A DNA stretch of 64,000 nt. It comes from Gnetum montanum. Its lineage: Eukaryota > Streptophyta > Gnetopsida > Gnetales > Gnetaceae. The stretch's first letter is position 1. Each line of letters opens with the position of its first letter. The notes under the pieces are model-generated. The model saw only the letters and a program-made list of their open reading frames with translations. It was not told where the DNA came from and did not search any database. Made by a program: the position numbers and the translations under genes. Of the stretch, positions 55,607-64,000 are shown piece after piece. The stretch covers positions 190,358 to 254,357 of the forward strand of contig MNCI01011109.1 of assembly GCA_015680685.1 (NCBI GenBank), given 5' to 3'.

Positions 55607-56300
55607 CTTAGCGAGTAAGACAACAAAAAGCTTTGAAACTCCTGGGCCCCCAAGGGGGCAAGAGCAGCCTGCACCTGACTTTTCCCAGGAGTGGAGCCGT
55701 TGGTTGAAATCCCCAACAATGAGCCATGCCCAAAGATCACCCGCTCCAACTCCAACAACCACAACTCCCAAGCTTGGGCCCCATAGAAAACCATAGGCCC
55801 AGGGAGGGAATGCAGACAGTTAGGCCCCATTGCAACGAGTCAACCAATAGAATTTCAAAACATGATAGGATGGCCATGCCTCCCACTTGCCCCACACAAG
55901 GCCTCAGGTGCACTTTCCATCCCTCCCATTGCAAGTGGAAGGCCTCCGCCATCTACAATTTGGTTTCCTACAGGCACACAATGTCACAATCCTTAGTGCA
56001 AACAACCTATCACAAGGTATTTCTTTTATAGGGCGTACTCTATCCCCTACAATTCCACGAAAGCAACTTCATGCATGACCAGTCGAGCATCGTTGGTAGA
56101 CCTCCCGCAAGGTCTGTTGTAGCCCAAATCAATACCCCACCTTGTCTGCTTATCCCGCATCAAAGTCTCAGAGGGGTAGCCAAGCCGACCCCTCGTCGGT
56201 GACACTGGAATGCACTCAAAGTCCTCTGATTGCGAGAAGGCCTCCTTGGGTTTTTGTGGCTTTGAGCTCCCCCGAACCACATTAATCTTTGGTGAAGCAA
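55607..56300 (-). pseudogene. LINE endonuclease fragment, inverted copy
   Basis: Minus strand: linker with GSSKPQKPKEAF (56285-56250), then the ORF2 start ATG at 56072-56070, MKLLSWNCRGQG (the APE-type endonuclease start motif, intact here), and on through FHLQWEGWKVHLRP (about 55950-55905), GGMAILSCFEILLVDS, GLTVCIPSLGLW to LLSYSLSEL (about 55615). It parallels 57400-58080 of the plus-strand copy. Truncated in the endonuclease at 55607 where it meets region A. Confidence 0.75.
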
Positions 56301-56309
56301 AGTGACGAA

Positions 56310-56400
56310 GATGGGAGGGAATGGGCAAGGTGTGAGCGAAGGGAATGGGCAAGGTGTGAATGGAGAGAATGGGCAGGGTACAAACGGAGATGGCGCTAGG
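56310..56400. repeat. Short tandem repeat of about 24-27 bp
   Basis: 'gaatgggcaaggtgtgagcg', 'gaatgggcaaggtgtgaatg', 'gaatgggcagggtacaaacg' in a row; encodes the repeated PCPF(S/P) string on the minus strand. Confidence 0.7.
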
Positions 56401-56559
56401 GGGGGCATCCACACGGCCCAATACATAGGTGGCTGGCCCCAAGGGCTCCAACCTGGAGGGATATGTTACGGAGGGGTCTAGGGTGGGAAATGGGGACATT
56501 AAGGAACACTCATGCTCGGACAATGTCATGCGCCTCCATGTTAGTGGATCGCCGATGGA

Positions 56560-57380
56560 GGGGGTGCCAACTATGGAGCATAGCCTGATAGGGCACTTCG
56601 TGTCCTCTGGAGTCCACCCCCAGATGGACCTCATCCAACGATGGACGAAGGAGGTGTGGGGGGTTGGTGCAGTTTACATATGAAGCTTGTCGGAGGACCT
56701 GCTTTTGTTCATATTTCAATGGGCAGAAGACTGCAATACGGTCCTTTAGGACGGACCATGGTTCTACGGTGCCAAAGGGCTCGCTCTAATGCACTGGCAA
56801 TTGAGGGTGCATAGAGAGCCAAACTTGTTTGCTCACACGCTAGTTTGGGTGCACATCTCTGGGATCCCATGGGAAATGTAAAGCCTTGACTTCCTACGAT
56901 GTATTGTAGGGTTTTTGGGGAGTTCATCACCTTCGACAAGGTGACGTAGTTGATGGAATGGATGGGTTTTGCCCATTTCTACATGTGGTGGGCCTTGTCC
57001 CCGAGGGACTTAGTCAGGGAAGTTGTGCTCAAGCTCCCTGGCGACAAAGAACAACTTCAAGCAAAGTTTGAAAATCTGGAGACCAAGCTACCGATGGAGA
57101 AAGTGCTGCTGCCCCAGGGGGGATGCTCCTTGTGTGGGAAGAATGGCCACCGTGAGCTTGACTGTAGGGTTTGGGGTGTGGGGGTGCGGTTGGTGCGGGC
57201 TGAGGCACATGGGCCAAGTGCGACGGCGATTGGGCAATCGTGGGGCGTAAGGAACAAACATTGGTGCTGCCTCCTCCCCCACAAGCCTCCCAGCCACAAT
57301 AGGAGGAGGTGTATTGCTCATCTCCTATTTCACTACCCTCAATTACATTGACTACGCCAAGGATCGAGCTTTCCCCGCTT
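56560..57380 (+). pseudogene. LINE ORF1: DUF4283-like domain and CCHC zinc knuckle
   Basis: DUF4283 pattern: SLIGHFVSSGVHPQMDLIQR, FIFQWAEDCNTVL-stop-DGPWFY (56700-56765), LALMHWQLR, FAHTLVWVHISGIPWEM (56835-56880). Then DKVT-stop-LMEWMGFAH and the knuckle CSLCGKNGHRELDC (57127-57168; C-x2-C-x4-H-x4-C, intact). Plant L1 ORF1 proteins bind the LINE RNA through such a knuckle. Internal stops, so a pseudogene; the knuckle region 56950-57351 is open for 133 codons. Confidence 0.8.
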
Positions 57381-57604
57381 GGCGACTAGGTTAATGTGGT
57401 ATGGGGGAGCTCAAAGCTGCAAAAACCCAAAGAGGCCTACCCACAATTGGAGGACTCCAAGTGCATTCTGGTGTCACCAATGAGAGGTCAGCCTGGCCGC
57501 CCCTCTAAGACTTTGACACGGGATAAGCAAACAAAGCAAAGTATTGATTTGGGGCTACAACAGACCCTTCAAGAGGTCTACCAACAACGCTCGACTAGTC
57601 ACGC

Positions 57605-58375
57605 ATGAAGCTACTTTCGCGGAATTGTAGAGGACAAGGTATGCCCTATAAAAGAAATACCCTATGATAGATTGTTCAAACTGAGGATTGTGACATTGTG
57701 TGCCTATAGTAAACCAAACTGTAGGCAACAAAGACCTTCCACTTGCAATGGGAGAGATGGAAAGTGCACCTAAGGCCCTACATGGGGCAGGCGGGAGGCT
57801 TGGCCATCCTAACACGTTTTGAAATTCTATTGGTTGACTCGTCGCAATGGAGCCTAACTGTCCGCATTCCCTCCCTGGGCCTATGGTTGACCAATTTCTA
57901 TGGTGCCCAGGCTTGGGAGCTGCAGTTGTTGGAGTTGGAGCAAATGGTAGCATTGGTGCCAGATCTCTAGGCATGGCTAATTGTCGAGGATTTCAACCAA
58001 TGGCTCCACTCCTGCAAAAAGTTAGGTGCAGGTTGCTCTTGCCCCCATTGGGGCCTAGGAGTTTCAAAACTTCTTGTCATCTTACTCACTTGTTGACCTA
58101 GAGATTGAGAATTGTCAATTCACGTGGAGCAATAGGCAAAAAGGAGCCGACTACATCCTCTCTAGAATTGATCAAGTTTGGATCAACTTGGAGCCCCTAT
58201 TGCGGCTAGATGCGTGGGTCACAGGACAGGAGCGAGTCACCTTGGATCACCAATCACTCATTTGTTGTCTTGGACCTCCAAGGAGACAAGCTCCTTGGTG
58301 TTTCGTTTTGAGGCAACTTGGTTGCTCAAGCCCTGGTTGCACCCATTGGTCGAAGACATCTAGGTAGACTACCAA
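57605..58375 (+). pseudogene. LINE ORF2 endonuclease domain (APE type)
   Basis: ATG 57605: MKLLSRNCRGQGMPYKR (family MKLLSWNCRGLG; W to R). Then CDIVCL, WERWKVHLRP, GGLAILTRFEILLVDS, LIVEDFNQW (58000; the GDFN motif with G to E), FTWSNRQKGADYILSRIDQV (58120-58180; conserved), LDHQSLI (SDHxPI). Stops at several places. The live enzyme nicks target DNA. Confidence 0.8.
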
Positions 58376-59137
58376 CCGAGCCAAGGGGACCCCAGGAACT
58401 TTCTTCGGTAGGGGCTTTTGTGCCTAAAGTAGACTATCAGGTCCATGCCTGTAGAGGAAAATTTTTCGTTTCAAACAAGCCATACAAACCTTAAATCCAG
58501 ACTAGCCCAGGTGCAGCACTAACAAGAGGTAGGGAAGAACCTGCATGATGAGGAGCAAAACATTCTAATGCAACTACAAGTGCTTGATTTAGAAGAGGAA
58601 ATCTATTGGAAACAATGATCGCGGATCAGGTGGCTTAGGGAGGGGGACAAACAAACTAAATTCTTTTTTGCTACGGCCAAGTCTCATGGGTGGAGCAAAC
58701 GACAAGTGTTGATGACCAACGTAGGGGTCCTAGTCAATGATCCAAAGGACATTGCCCGAGAGTTTACAACGTATTGGGGGGCAATCTAGGCAAAATGGCC
58801 CACAATGCCAGTGTCAGTGTGGGTTCTGCGGGTGCTGGAGGAAGACGACAATGCTCGATTGTTGAACCCATTTACCTGGCAGGAGTTGAAAGAGACTATT
58901 GGGTCTATGCTAGGAGGGAAGGCACCTAGGCGTGATGGTTGAAGCCTCGAATTCTTCAAGGAATTTTTCGATATTGTGGGGCCCAATATTCTGGATGCTT
59001 TTAATCTAATGCTGATCAAGCGGCAAATCCGTCTAGAGATTAACTGCTCCCGAATTGTCTGCATTCCCAAACATGCTAAAGCCTCTTCTCTGACTCATTT
59101 CCAACCCATAGGAGTCTGTAACATGCTAAAGCCTTGT
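58376..59137 (+). pseudogene. LINE ORF2, N-terminal part of reverse transcriptase
   Basis: LREGDKQTKFFFATAKSHGW (58635-58690; family 'GDxNTKFFHxxxxxR'), NARLLNPFTWQELKETIGSM, GGKAPRRDG-stop-SLEFFKEFFDIVG (58915-58980; family 'KAPGPDGFPxEFFKxFWxxVG'), then IVCIPKHAKASSLTHFQPIG and VCNM (59055-59126; family 'IxLIPKxxxAxxxxDFRPIxLCN'). It stops there: the next bases are region A, so the catalytic YxDD half is missing. Confidence 0.8.
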
Positions 59138-60290
59138 GCAAGTGGTTTCATGGGCTGAAAGAGCATGGGCAAAAATCATGATAGCAATGGGAATAACGTT
59201 GACTTACGAGCCTAACTACGTGACGTTTCGGGCTGAAGCTGAGCTCTAGGAATGTTGGAGTGCTATGGGTGGGATCTGGTCCTCCCATAGCTGGTGGGTG
59301 ACCTGACCCTCCCTGATGATGCCTTTTTCACCAACTAGCGAGATGACCAGACAAATTTCCAAGGTGTTGAAATTACCTTGACAGAGACAACGATTGCCAA
59401 GTATCTGGGGGCCCAGGCAAAGGGCAAAATTATTTTGCCCACTACCCGAGGGTTGCAAGACACTAACATATTCTTTACTGGGCCAATGCCACACACACAA
59501 CGTCAAGAGGTGCCCAAGTTTGCTCTGCCGCTGATTTGTGGTCAGGCTGTTGAGCTAGTTGACTAGTTCTTTGTCCAATCTGGCAATGGGTCCAAGCTTC
59601 AAGGTACGCACTTTGCATTCTTGAAATGCTTGAAATTGGGAAGTAGGGTAAACTTGCCCCGCTTTTTTCTGGCTATCTTGTGATAGCAGAAGAGGGGGGG
59701 CCATTTTGGGCTTTATTCTAGCCCTTTGGCAGGGGGCAACAGGGGTGCAGCCGATGGTGGAACCGTCTAGGCCTTCTGGGGCTTCCTGGTCGAGGGCAGG
59801 TCCATTTGGTTCTTCTGGCTCCTCCTGGTCAGGGGTTGGTTTAACACCTACAGTGGTGTACATGCAGAAGCGGGTTGGCCTTCGAGGGCCAACTATTTTG
59901 AGCCCTATGGTTGTGGCGGATGCATTTTCGCTAAAGGAGTATGAACACAATTGCTACTAGCGAAGGAGCTCAATCGTGTGGTGGAGGAAGTGGCGACTGC
60001 AGCTCGGGCCGAAGAGAGACAGGCTTAAGAGGCTAGATGGGAGGAAACCCTTGTTCGAGCACAACCCAACCTGGAAGCTTGCTTCCAGGAGCGAGAGCAA
60101 GAGCTACTTTAATAGCAAATGTTGATGGTGGAGGGGGCTAGGCCCAAATGGTTGACGAGCTCCATGCCTAGGTTCATGATGAGTTGCTGCAGGAGGAGGC
60201 CGCTCGCAAAGAACGTGAGAGGACTGAAACACCATCAATTTTTGGCTCTCATGATTCAACACGGTCCTGAAACCTGGGCGAAACCTCTCC
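59138..60290 (+). pseudogene. Region A, copy 3
   Basis: Near-identical plan to 54660-55606: 'ggtttcatgggctgaaagag', GWDLVLP, GIEITLTETTIAKYLGA as in copy 2 with small changes, KIILPTTRGLQDTNIFFTGP (open), FALPLICGQAVELVD, HFAFLKCLKLGS, FFLAIL, a Gly/Ser linker, and a longer coil continuing to QEEAARKERERTETPS (about 60195-60240). Fused directly to the truncated RT at 59137. Confidence 0.6.
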
Positions 60291-60370
60291 AAGTGTGGTT
60301 ACGCTGGGCCGTGTAGATAGTATGACACCCTAGAAGTCCTAACGCCTGCAAAGCTTTCTCTGGGCCTATC

Positions 60371-60945
60371 TGCTACGTTCCTCAACACAGTCAACGTAGC
60401 ACCCAGTTGCAAGGCCAGTTTGCACAAACAGAGCATTGGGGGTGGACCATACAGCTCGGCAAATTTTCTATCTTCCAGGCTGCCGAGCTTGCTACGCTCG
60501 CTAGCTTGCCCAGGTTGACACATGTCCCGGTTGTCGGTCCACCCAAGTGCCAAGCTACGAGCTGTCAAAAGTGTTCAGGATGGACAAAACAGTTCAACAA
60601 ATTTTCTATTTTTGACCTGTTACACTATGCTACGCTGTGCAGCGTAGCAAGCCATGAGGTGCTGAAATTTTCCCAAGTGTTGGGCCAGACGTAAAAGGTG
60701 CATTTGGCAATTCTTTGGCTTCCAAAGATGCCTGCCCTGCTGCATCCTCGGAGTATATCAACGTGACATGGAAAAATAAGGCAAGTTTCACGAAAGTCAT
60801 CCTAATTTGGGTGCTACGTTGTGCTATACTGCATAGCGTAGCAAGGTGCCAACATCCACAAAATCTTCCCTCAAGTTGTTTTGACATGAAAAATGCACTT
60901 GACCATTCTTTGACCTCCAAGGTTGATTGTCCCACTTCACCCTCA
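60371..60945. repeat. Tandem repeat of about 185 bp units with TGCTACGCT hairpins, array 2
   Basis: Hairpins: 60371-60401 (TGCTACGTT / AACGTAGCA, 13-base loop), 60629-60648 (GCTACGCT / AGCGTAGC, loop GTGC), 60811-60845 (TGCTACG... / ...CGTAGCA). The box 'ttctttg(g/a)c(t/c)tccaa' follows two of them at the same distance (60711 and 60915). Same family as 50388-50910. Confidence 0.75.
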
Positions 60946-61020
60946 AAACATGACCAAGGTCCCATGGCAGAGCATTGCAAGTTAAGTTAAAATTCGTCCA
61001 AAATCAGGCATGTAGGGCCT

Positions 61021-62178
61021 TTGACTTCATTCCCCTTTATCATTCCTTCTCAGTCCATTCAAGTTGCGCAATCAACATATGTGATGCCTACACTACCCTA
61101 TGTGCATACCATGCCCACATCACAACCATATATAAGTCCTGCTTCTATTACCTCTTTTGTACCCATTCCACCATTAGTAGCAAGCCCAACCTCAACCACG
61201 TGGTGGACAACAACGTCTTTTCCTATGGTTCAAGTGTCTCAGATGCCACAATATGTGCAGTCCCACACGTATCAAGCATCACACGTGGCACAACCAACCA
61301 CGGGGCTGTGGGCTACTCCAACAACTAGACACGTAACCATCCCCACGGCACCACCAATGGCAGCCGCTCTAGCAACACCACCCACTAGGCTGTGGGCCAC
61401 TCAGGCAACGCCACCAATGAGAGCCGCTCCGATAGCACCTCCAATGGGACTAGTTGCTGCACCAACAACACCTCCAATGATGGTTGCTCTGGCAGCTCCA
61501 CAAGCAGTCCAATTCATGCAACCTCCCGTAACACCCCTAGGACTAGACCAAGCCTTTCAACTTATCCAAACCCTCACGGATGAAGTTAAGCAGCTTAAAG
61601 CCGCTGGTTCTGAAACAATCCCAGTCATGGATTTTTATCATGATGACCCAGTTAGCCCTGTCGTTCCTCCACTTACATTGCCTCCTGGGGTACAACTTCC
61701 CCAGTTCACGAAATACAACGGAGAGGGGAATCCAAATGCCCATCTTGTTTCTTTTAGATCTGAGTCCCTATTATTACAATCATGGCCACATGCAATTATT
61801 CGTGTTTTCGCCATGTCATTGACTGGTAAGGCTTTGGATTGGTATCGCGCACTTCCTCACGCGTCAATTTCAACGTTAGAAGAGTTGTTGAGCCAATTTG
61901 TGACTCACTTCAAGTATAACTTGAAGCCAGAAGTTACCTTAGATCAACTTATGAACGTTAAGCAAGAACCATTAGAACTTGTTCAACAATTTATACAACG
62001 CTGGAGTGCTGCTTTGAATGAAATCCATGAACCGATCACCGAATCGCATTCACTTGCTATCTTTAAAGGGGTTGTAAATGATTTCATCAAATCTAAGTTA
62101 TATTACTTAGCGCCACGTTCCCTCAACCAGGCTTTCGTGCAAACAAAAAAGTATACAAAATGTAGCAGAAGCGAGTAA
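61021..62178 (+). CDS. gag: Ty3/gypsy gag, N-terminal and capsid part (frame 1)
   Basis: Open for 385 codons to a TAA-type end at 62178; the true start is uncertain because 61021 is TTG, not ATG (first ATG at 61081). Residues 1-180: Pro/Thr/Ala/Met-rich with a repeated APPM/TPPM pattern. Residues about 215-380: the retrotransposon gag domain, PQFTKYNGEGNPNAHLVSF, SLTGKALDWYRALP, SISTLEELLSQFVTHF, VKQEPLELVQQFIQRW and IFKGVVNDFIKSKLYY. The frame is lost at about 62146-62157 in an A-rich run, after QAFVQTKKY; the gag continues in frame 2. Forms the particle of the retrotransposon. Confidence 0.85.
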   Translation: MTSFPFIIPSQSIQVAQSTYVMPTLPYVHTMPTSQPYISPASITSFVPIPPLVASPTSTTWWTTTSFPMVQVSQMPQYVQSHTYQASHVAQPTTGLWATPTTRHVTIPTAPPMAAALATPPTRLWATQATPPMRAAPIAPPMGLVAAPTTPPMMVALAAPQAVQFMQPPVTPLGLDQAFQLIQTLTDEVKQLKAAGSETIPVMDFYHDDPVSPVVPPLTLPPGVQLPQFTKYNGEGNPNAHLVSFRSESLLLQSWPHAIIRVFAMSLTGKALDWYRALPHASISTLEELLSQFVTHFKYNLKPEVTLDQLMNVKQEPLELVQQFIQRWSAALNEIHEPITESHSLAIFKGVVNDFIKSKLYYLAPRSLNQAFVQTKKYTKCSRSE

Positions 62179-62725
62179 AGACCTGGCTTACGTAACTTAC
62201 AAAAATGCATACGCAAAGAAAGAGAAAGAAAAGGGAAAGGCCACTGTGGCCAATGAAACTAAGCCCAACAACAAGCAGCCTGCCAAAGCACCAAAAACCA
62301 CAACCACTGCTACCAAAGCACCAAGCTTTAGCAACACAAGGGTTAGCCAACCTACAGCGCTGACGGACACAACACAAGCCATGCTGAGGCCAAATTTTGA
62401 GCGTAAGGATCGCTCTAAATACACTCCATTGCCAATTAAGCTGTCGGAGCTGCTGGACCAACTGTTGAATGCTCGGCACATTCAGTTTAAGCAAATGTCA
62501 ACGAAGGCTCGCAAACGTCACAAGAGATATTGTGAACTCCTTCGTGACCCCTCTGTGGTCACACCTAACAAGCCTCTTGTGCCTAAAAATTTTAAGCTCA
62601 AACGATTTTGTAACTACCACCAATTGTGTGGTCATGATACTAACTATTGCCTAGCATTAAAAGACGATGTTCAATGCATGATTGATCAAGGTAAGCTGGT
62701 TCTTGACGAAACTAGTTCCATCTAG
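62150..62725 (+). pseudogene. gag: Ty3/gypsy gag C-terminus (frame 2)
   Basis: Continues gag after the frameshift: NVAEASKDLAYVTYKNAYAK, a Lys/Thr-rich basic part, LPIKLSELLDQLL and the zinc-binding-like CNYHQLCGHDTNYCLALKDD (62610-62668; pattern C-x2-H-x3-GH-x4-C as in many gypsy gags). A TAG at 62723-62725 then interrupts the frame, which goes on to 63319. Confidence 0.8.
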
Positions 62726-63230
62726 CCCAAGAACCAGTCACTGAATGTCTACAAAGACCCATTGAACGCCATTAATACAGGCTATACTATTAATGTTATT
62801 ACTGTTGAGGATAGTATAGAGTCCACACATAAGCCGTCTCTGGTCCATCCACCTTCTCAAGGTACTACAGCTTCAGTGACACCTAGGCCACAGCATCCTT
62901 TTGGCATTAAGAGGCAACCACAAGAACCTAATGCCCCCTTTGTGATTAAGGCCCCTCAACATGCTATTCCAACAACACGGGCGCCTTTTGTTATAAGGGC
63001 ACCAAAGCATACACATTCACCACCTGCTCAGAGTCCAGTGGTCAAAACCGCGTCACAACCTTCTCGCCTAAGAAAATGTGACAAGCGCTTAGTCGATAAA
63101 ATGACTAGGGAACGTACTGCACTGGGCCCTCCTAAGCCCACTCCCTTGTTAGCAGTTCCTATGACCTTAGCATCAAAAAACATTGGTATCGACACATACA
63201 TGCAACTATCGCCCCCTGATCCAAAAAAAA
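62726..63230 (+). pseudogene. Gag-protease linker of the third Ty3/gypsy element
   Basis: Open after the TAG: LNVYKDPLNAINTGYTINVI, then a Pro/Gln/Ala-rich linker with three PFVI(K/R)AP repeats (about 62935-63010). Frame is lost in the run of eight A at about 63222-63230, where it moves to the protease frame. Confidence 0.7.
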
Positions 63231-64000
63231 TGTATTGTTCAGCCCAAAGCCACTCCTCCTCAGGAAATTCGTCTTTTAGGGCATATAGAAGAAGCAAAAA
63301 CTGGCAAACAACCAGATAGTGGGCAAGACTTTCTAGACACGCTTTCACATGTTAGACAAGCTTTGAAACAAAAAAATACAATGCTAAGCTTGTATGATTT
63401 AATAAGGACTTCCATGGCCCACCGTGAGGCTTTGGTTCATATGTTGGCATCTATCCCTATTAGTGAAAACATGCCAGCCGAGGAGAGAGCCATCCATGTT
63501 GTTATGCTTCCATCTATGGCTGAAGAACCACGGTCAACTCATTTGATTTTCCATGACAAAGCCATTAAAGTTGACCTTAAAAAGGGTCAAGTAACAACTG
63601 CCCCCATGTTTATAACAATTCATGTAGGTCACTACAAGATTCGTAGGGTGCACATCAATGACGGGGCTATGACTAATGTGATCCCATTCCCCGTTGTTAA
63701 CAAGTTGGGTCTAGTAGATCAAATCAAGCCCACAACAACTTCCTGTTTAAAGTAATTCAACAGGGCACGTGTCATGGTTAAGGGAACTATTACTATCAAT
63801 TTTGTGGCAGGGGACCAATTTCCCACCAGTGCAGAATTTATCGTGGTAGAAGAGATGGCCGGGTTTAACTTGATCTTAGGAAGATCGTGGTTAGCCCAAC
63901 TAAGGGCTGTCTCCTCACCCATACACCAAGAAATCAACCTACCCTATGCAGGTGAAGAGGTGGTGATCTTTGGTGAGGACATAGCCCTTCGGGATATAAA
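63231..64000 (+). pseudogene. Ty3/gypsy aspartic protease, partial at window end
   Basis: Frame open from 63183 to a TAA at 63753-63755, then again to the window end. Contains LSLYDLIRTSMAHREALVHM, HLIFHDKAIKVDLKKGQVTT, the protease start APMFITIHVGHYKIRRVHIN then DGAMTNVIP (63658-63684; family 'DGGSSxNIxP', catalytic Asp kept), and after the stop GTITINFVAGDQFPTSAEFI, VV, GFNLILGRSWLAQLRAVSSP (63855-63920; the 'YNxILGRPWL' block) and IHQEINLP. A single TAA separates the two halves. Confidence 0.85.

Larger units (their letters stand above)
60300..64000 (+). mobile_element. Ty3/gypsy LTR retrotransposon, 5' part, least decayed in the window
   Basis: A non-coding leader/LTR region with hairpin repeats (60300-61000) is followed by gag (61021-62725), a gag-protease linker and the protease (to 63990). 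Only two frameshifts and three stops disrupt about 3 kb, far fewer than in the other two elements. Pol continues beyond the window. LTR ends and primer site could not be set. Confidence 0.75.

Noticed and set aside
56047-56634. Minus-strand open frame of 195 codons, longest in its area
   Set aside because: Only its lower part (from about 56300 down) matches the LINE linker; the true coding frame there is the endonuclease starting at 56072. The upper part is antisense to ORF1 of the plus-strand LINE.
62123-62494. Minus-strand open frame of 123 codons
   Set aside because: Antisense of the Lys/Thr/Ala-rich gag C-terminus; its Cys/Phe/Leu composition is a mirror effect.

Overview
The window looks like nuclear DNA of a land plant with a large, repeat-rich genome. 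The evidence is: Ty3/gypsy elements with tRNA-Asp type primer binding sites, plant L1-type and RTE-type LINEs, tRNA-like SINEs, a piece of land-plant plastid 16S rRNA, and terminal exons of a plant GDSL esterase. Low gene density and very old, stop-riddled elements fit a gymnosperm, but that is inference and no species can be named. No complete functional gene was found; the nearest to coding are single terminal exons of a CPRD49-like GDSL esterase.

Layout. 1-3480: minus-strand remnant of a Ty3/gypsy element (gag, primer binding site, LTR). 4550-6700: decayed Helitron-type protein with a PIF1 helicase. 7131-7537: a foldback (long inverted repeat). 7540-18300: RTE LINE pieces in both orientations, one split by a Ty3/gypsy element (8761-17943) with two LTRs and an 8-bp target duplication. 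18300-25095: AT-rich DNA with LTR-like promoter pieces, another RTE fragment and simple repeats. 25096-35482: a second Ty3/gypsy element with a 5-bp target duplication (ATCCC); its 3' LTR carries the plastid 16S fragment. 35.8-41 kb: about three units of roughly 2 kb, each with a copy of the GDSL terminal exon on the minus strand. 41.8-53.5 kb: SINEs, minus-strand LINEs, hairpin-bearing tandem repeats and small tandem duplications. 53.99-60.3 kb: GC-richer LINE fragments in both orientations. 60.3-64 kb: the 5' part of a third, least decayed Ty3/gypsy element that runs off the window.

Main novelty candidate. Fragments of an L1-type LINE carry, downstream of the zinc-binding C-terminus of ORF2 (zf-RVT), a further protein region not recognised here (called region A: a domain with the pattern GIxxxLTExxxAKxLG, then a charged coiled coil). 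It is seen in two orientations and several copies, including two insertions that end in a poly(A)-like tail and have candidate target-site duplications. This suggests an extra 3' ORF in a LINE lineage. A second candidate is a family of about 185-bp tandem repeats, each with an 8-9 bp arm hairpin built on TGCTACGCT, found at 50.4-50.9 kb and again in the leader/LTR region of the third gypsy element.

Caution on assembly: single Ns at 3482, 11162, 11429 and 14390 coincide with breaks in element structure (an inverted duplication at 11162-11429, a missing integrase stretch at 14390), so these probably stand for collapsed gaps. Almost all short open frames in the window are shadows inside decayed repeats.
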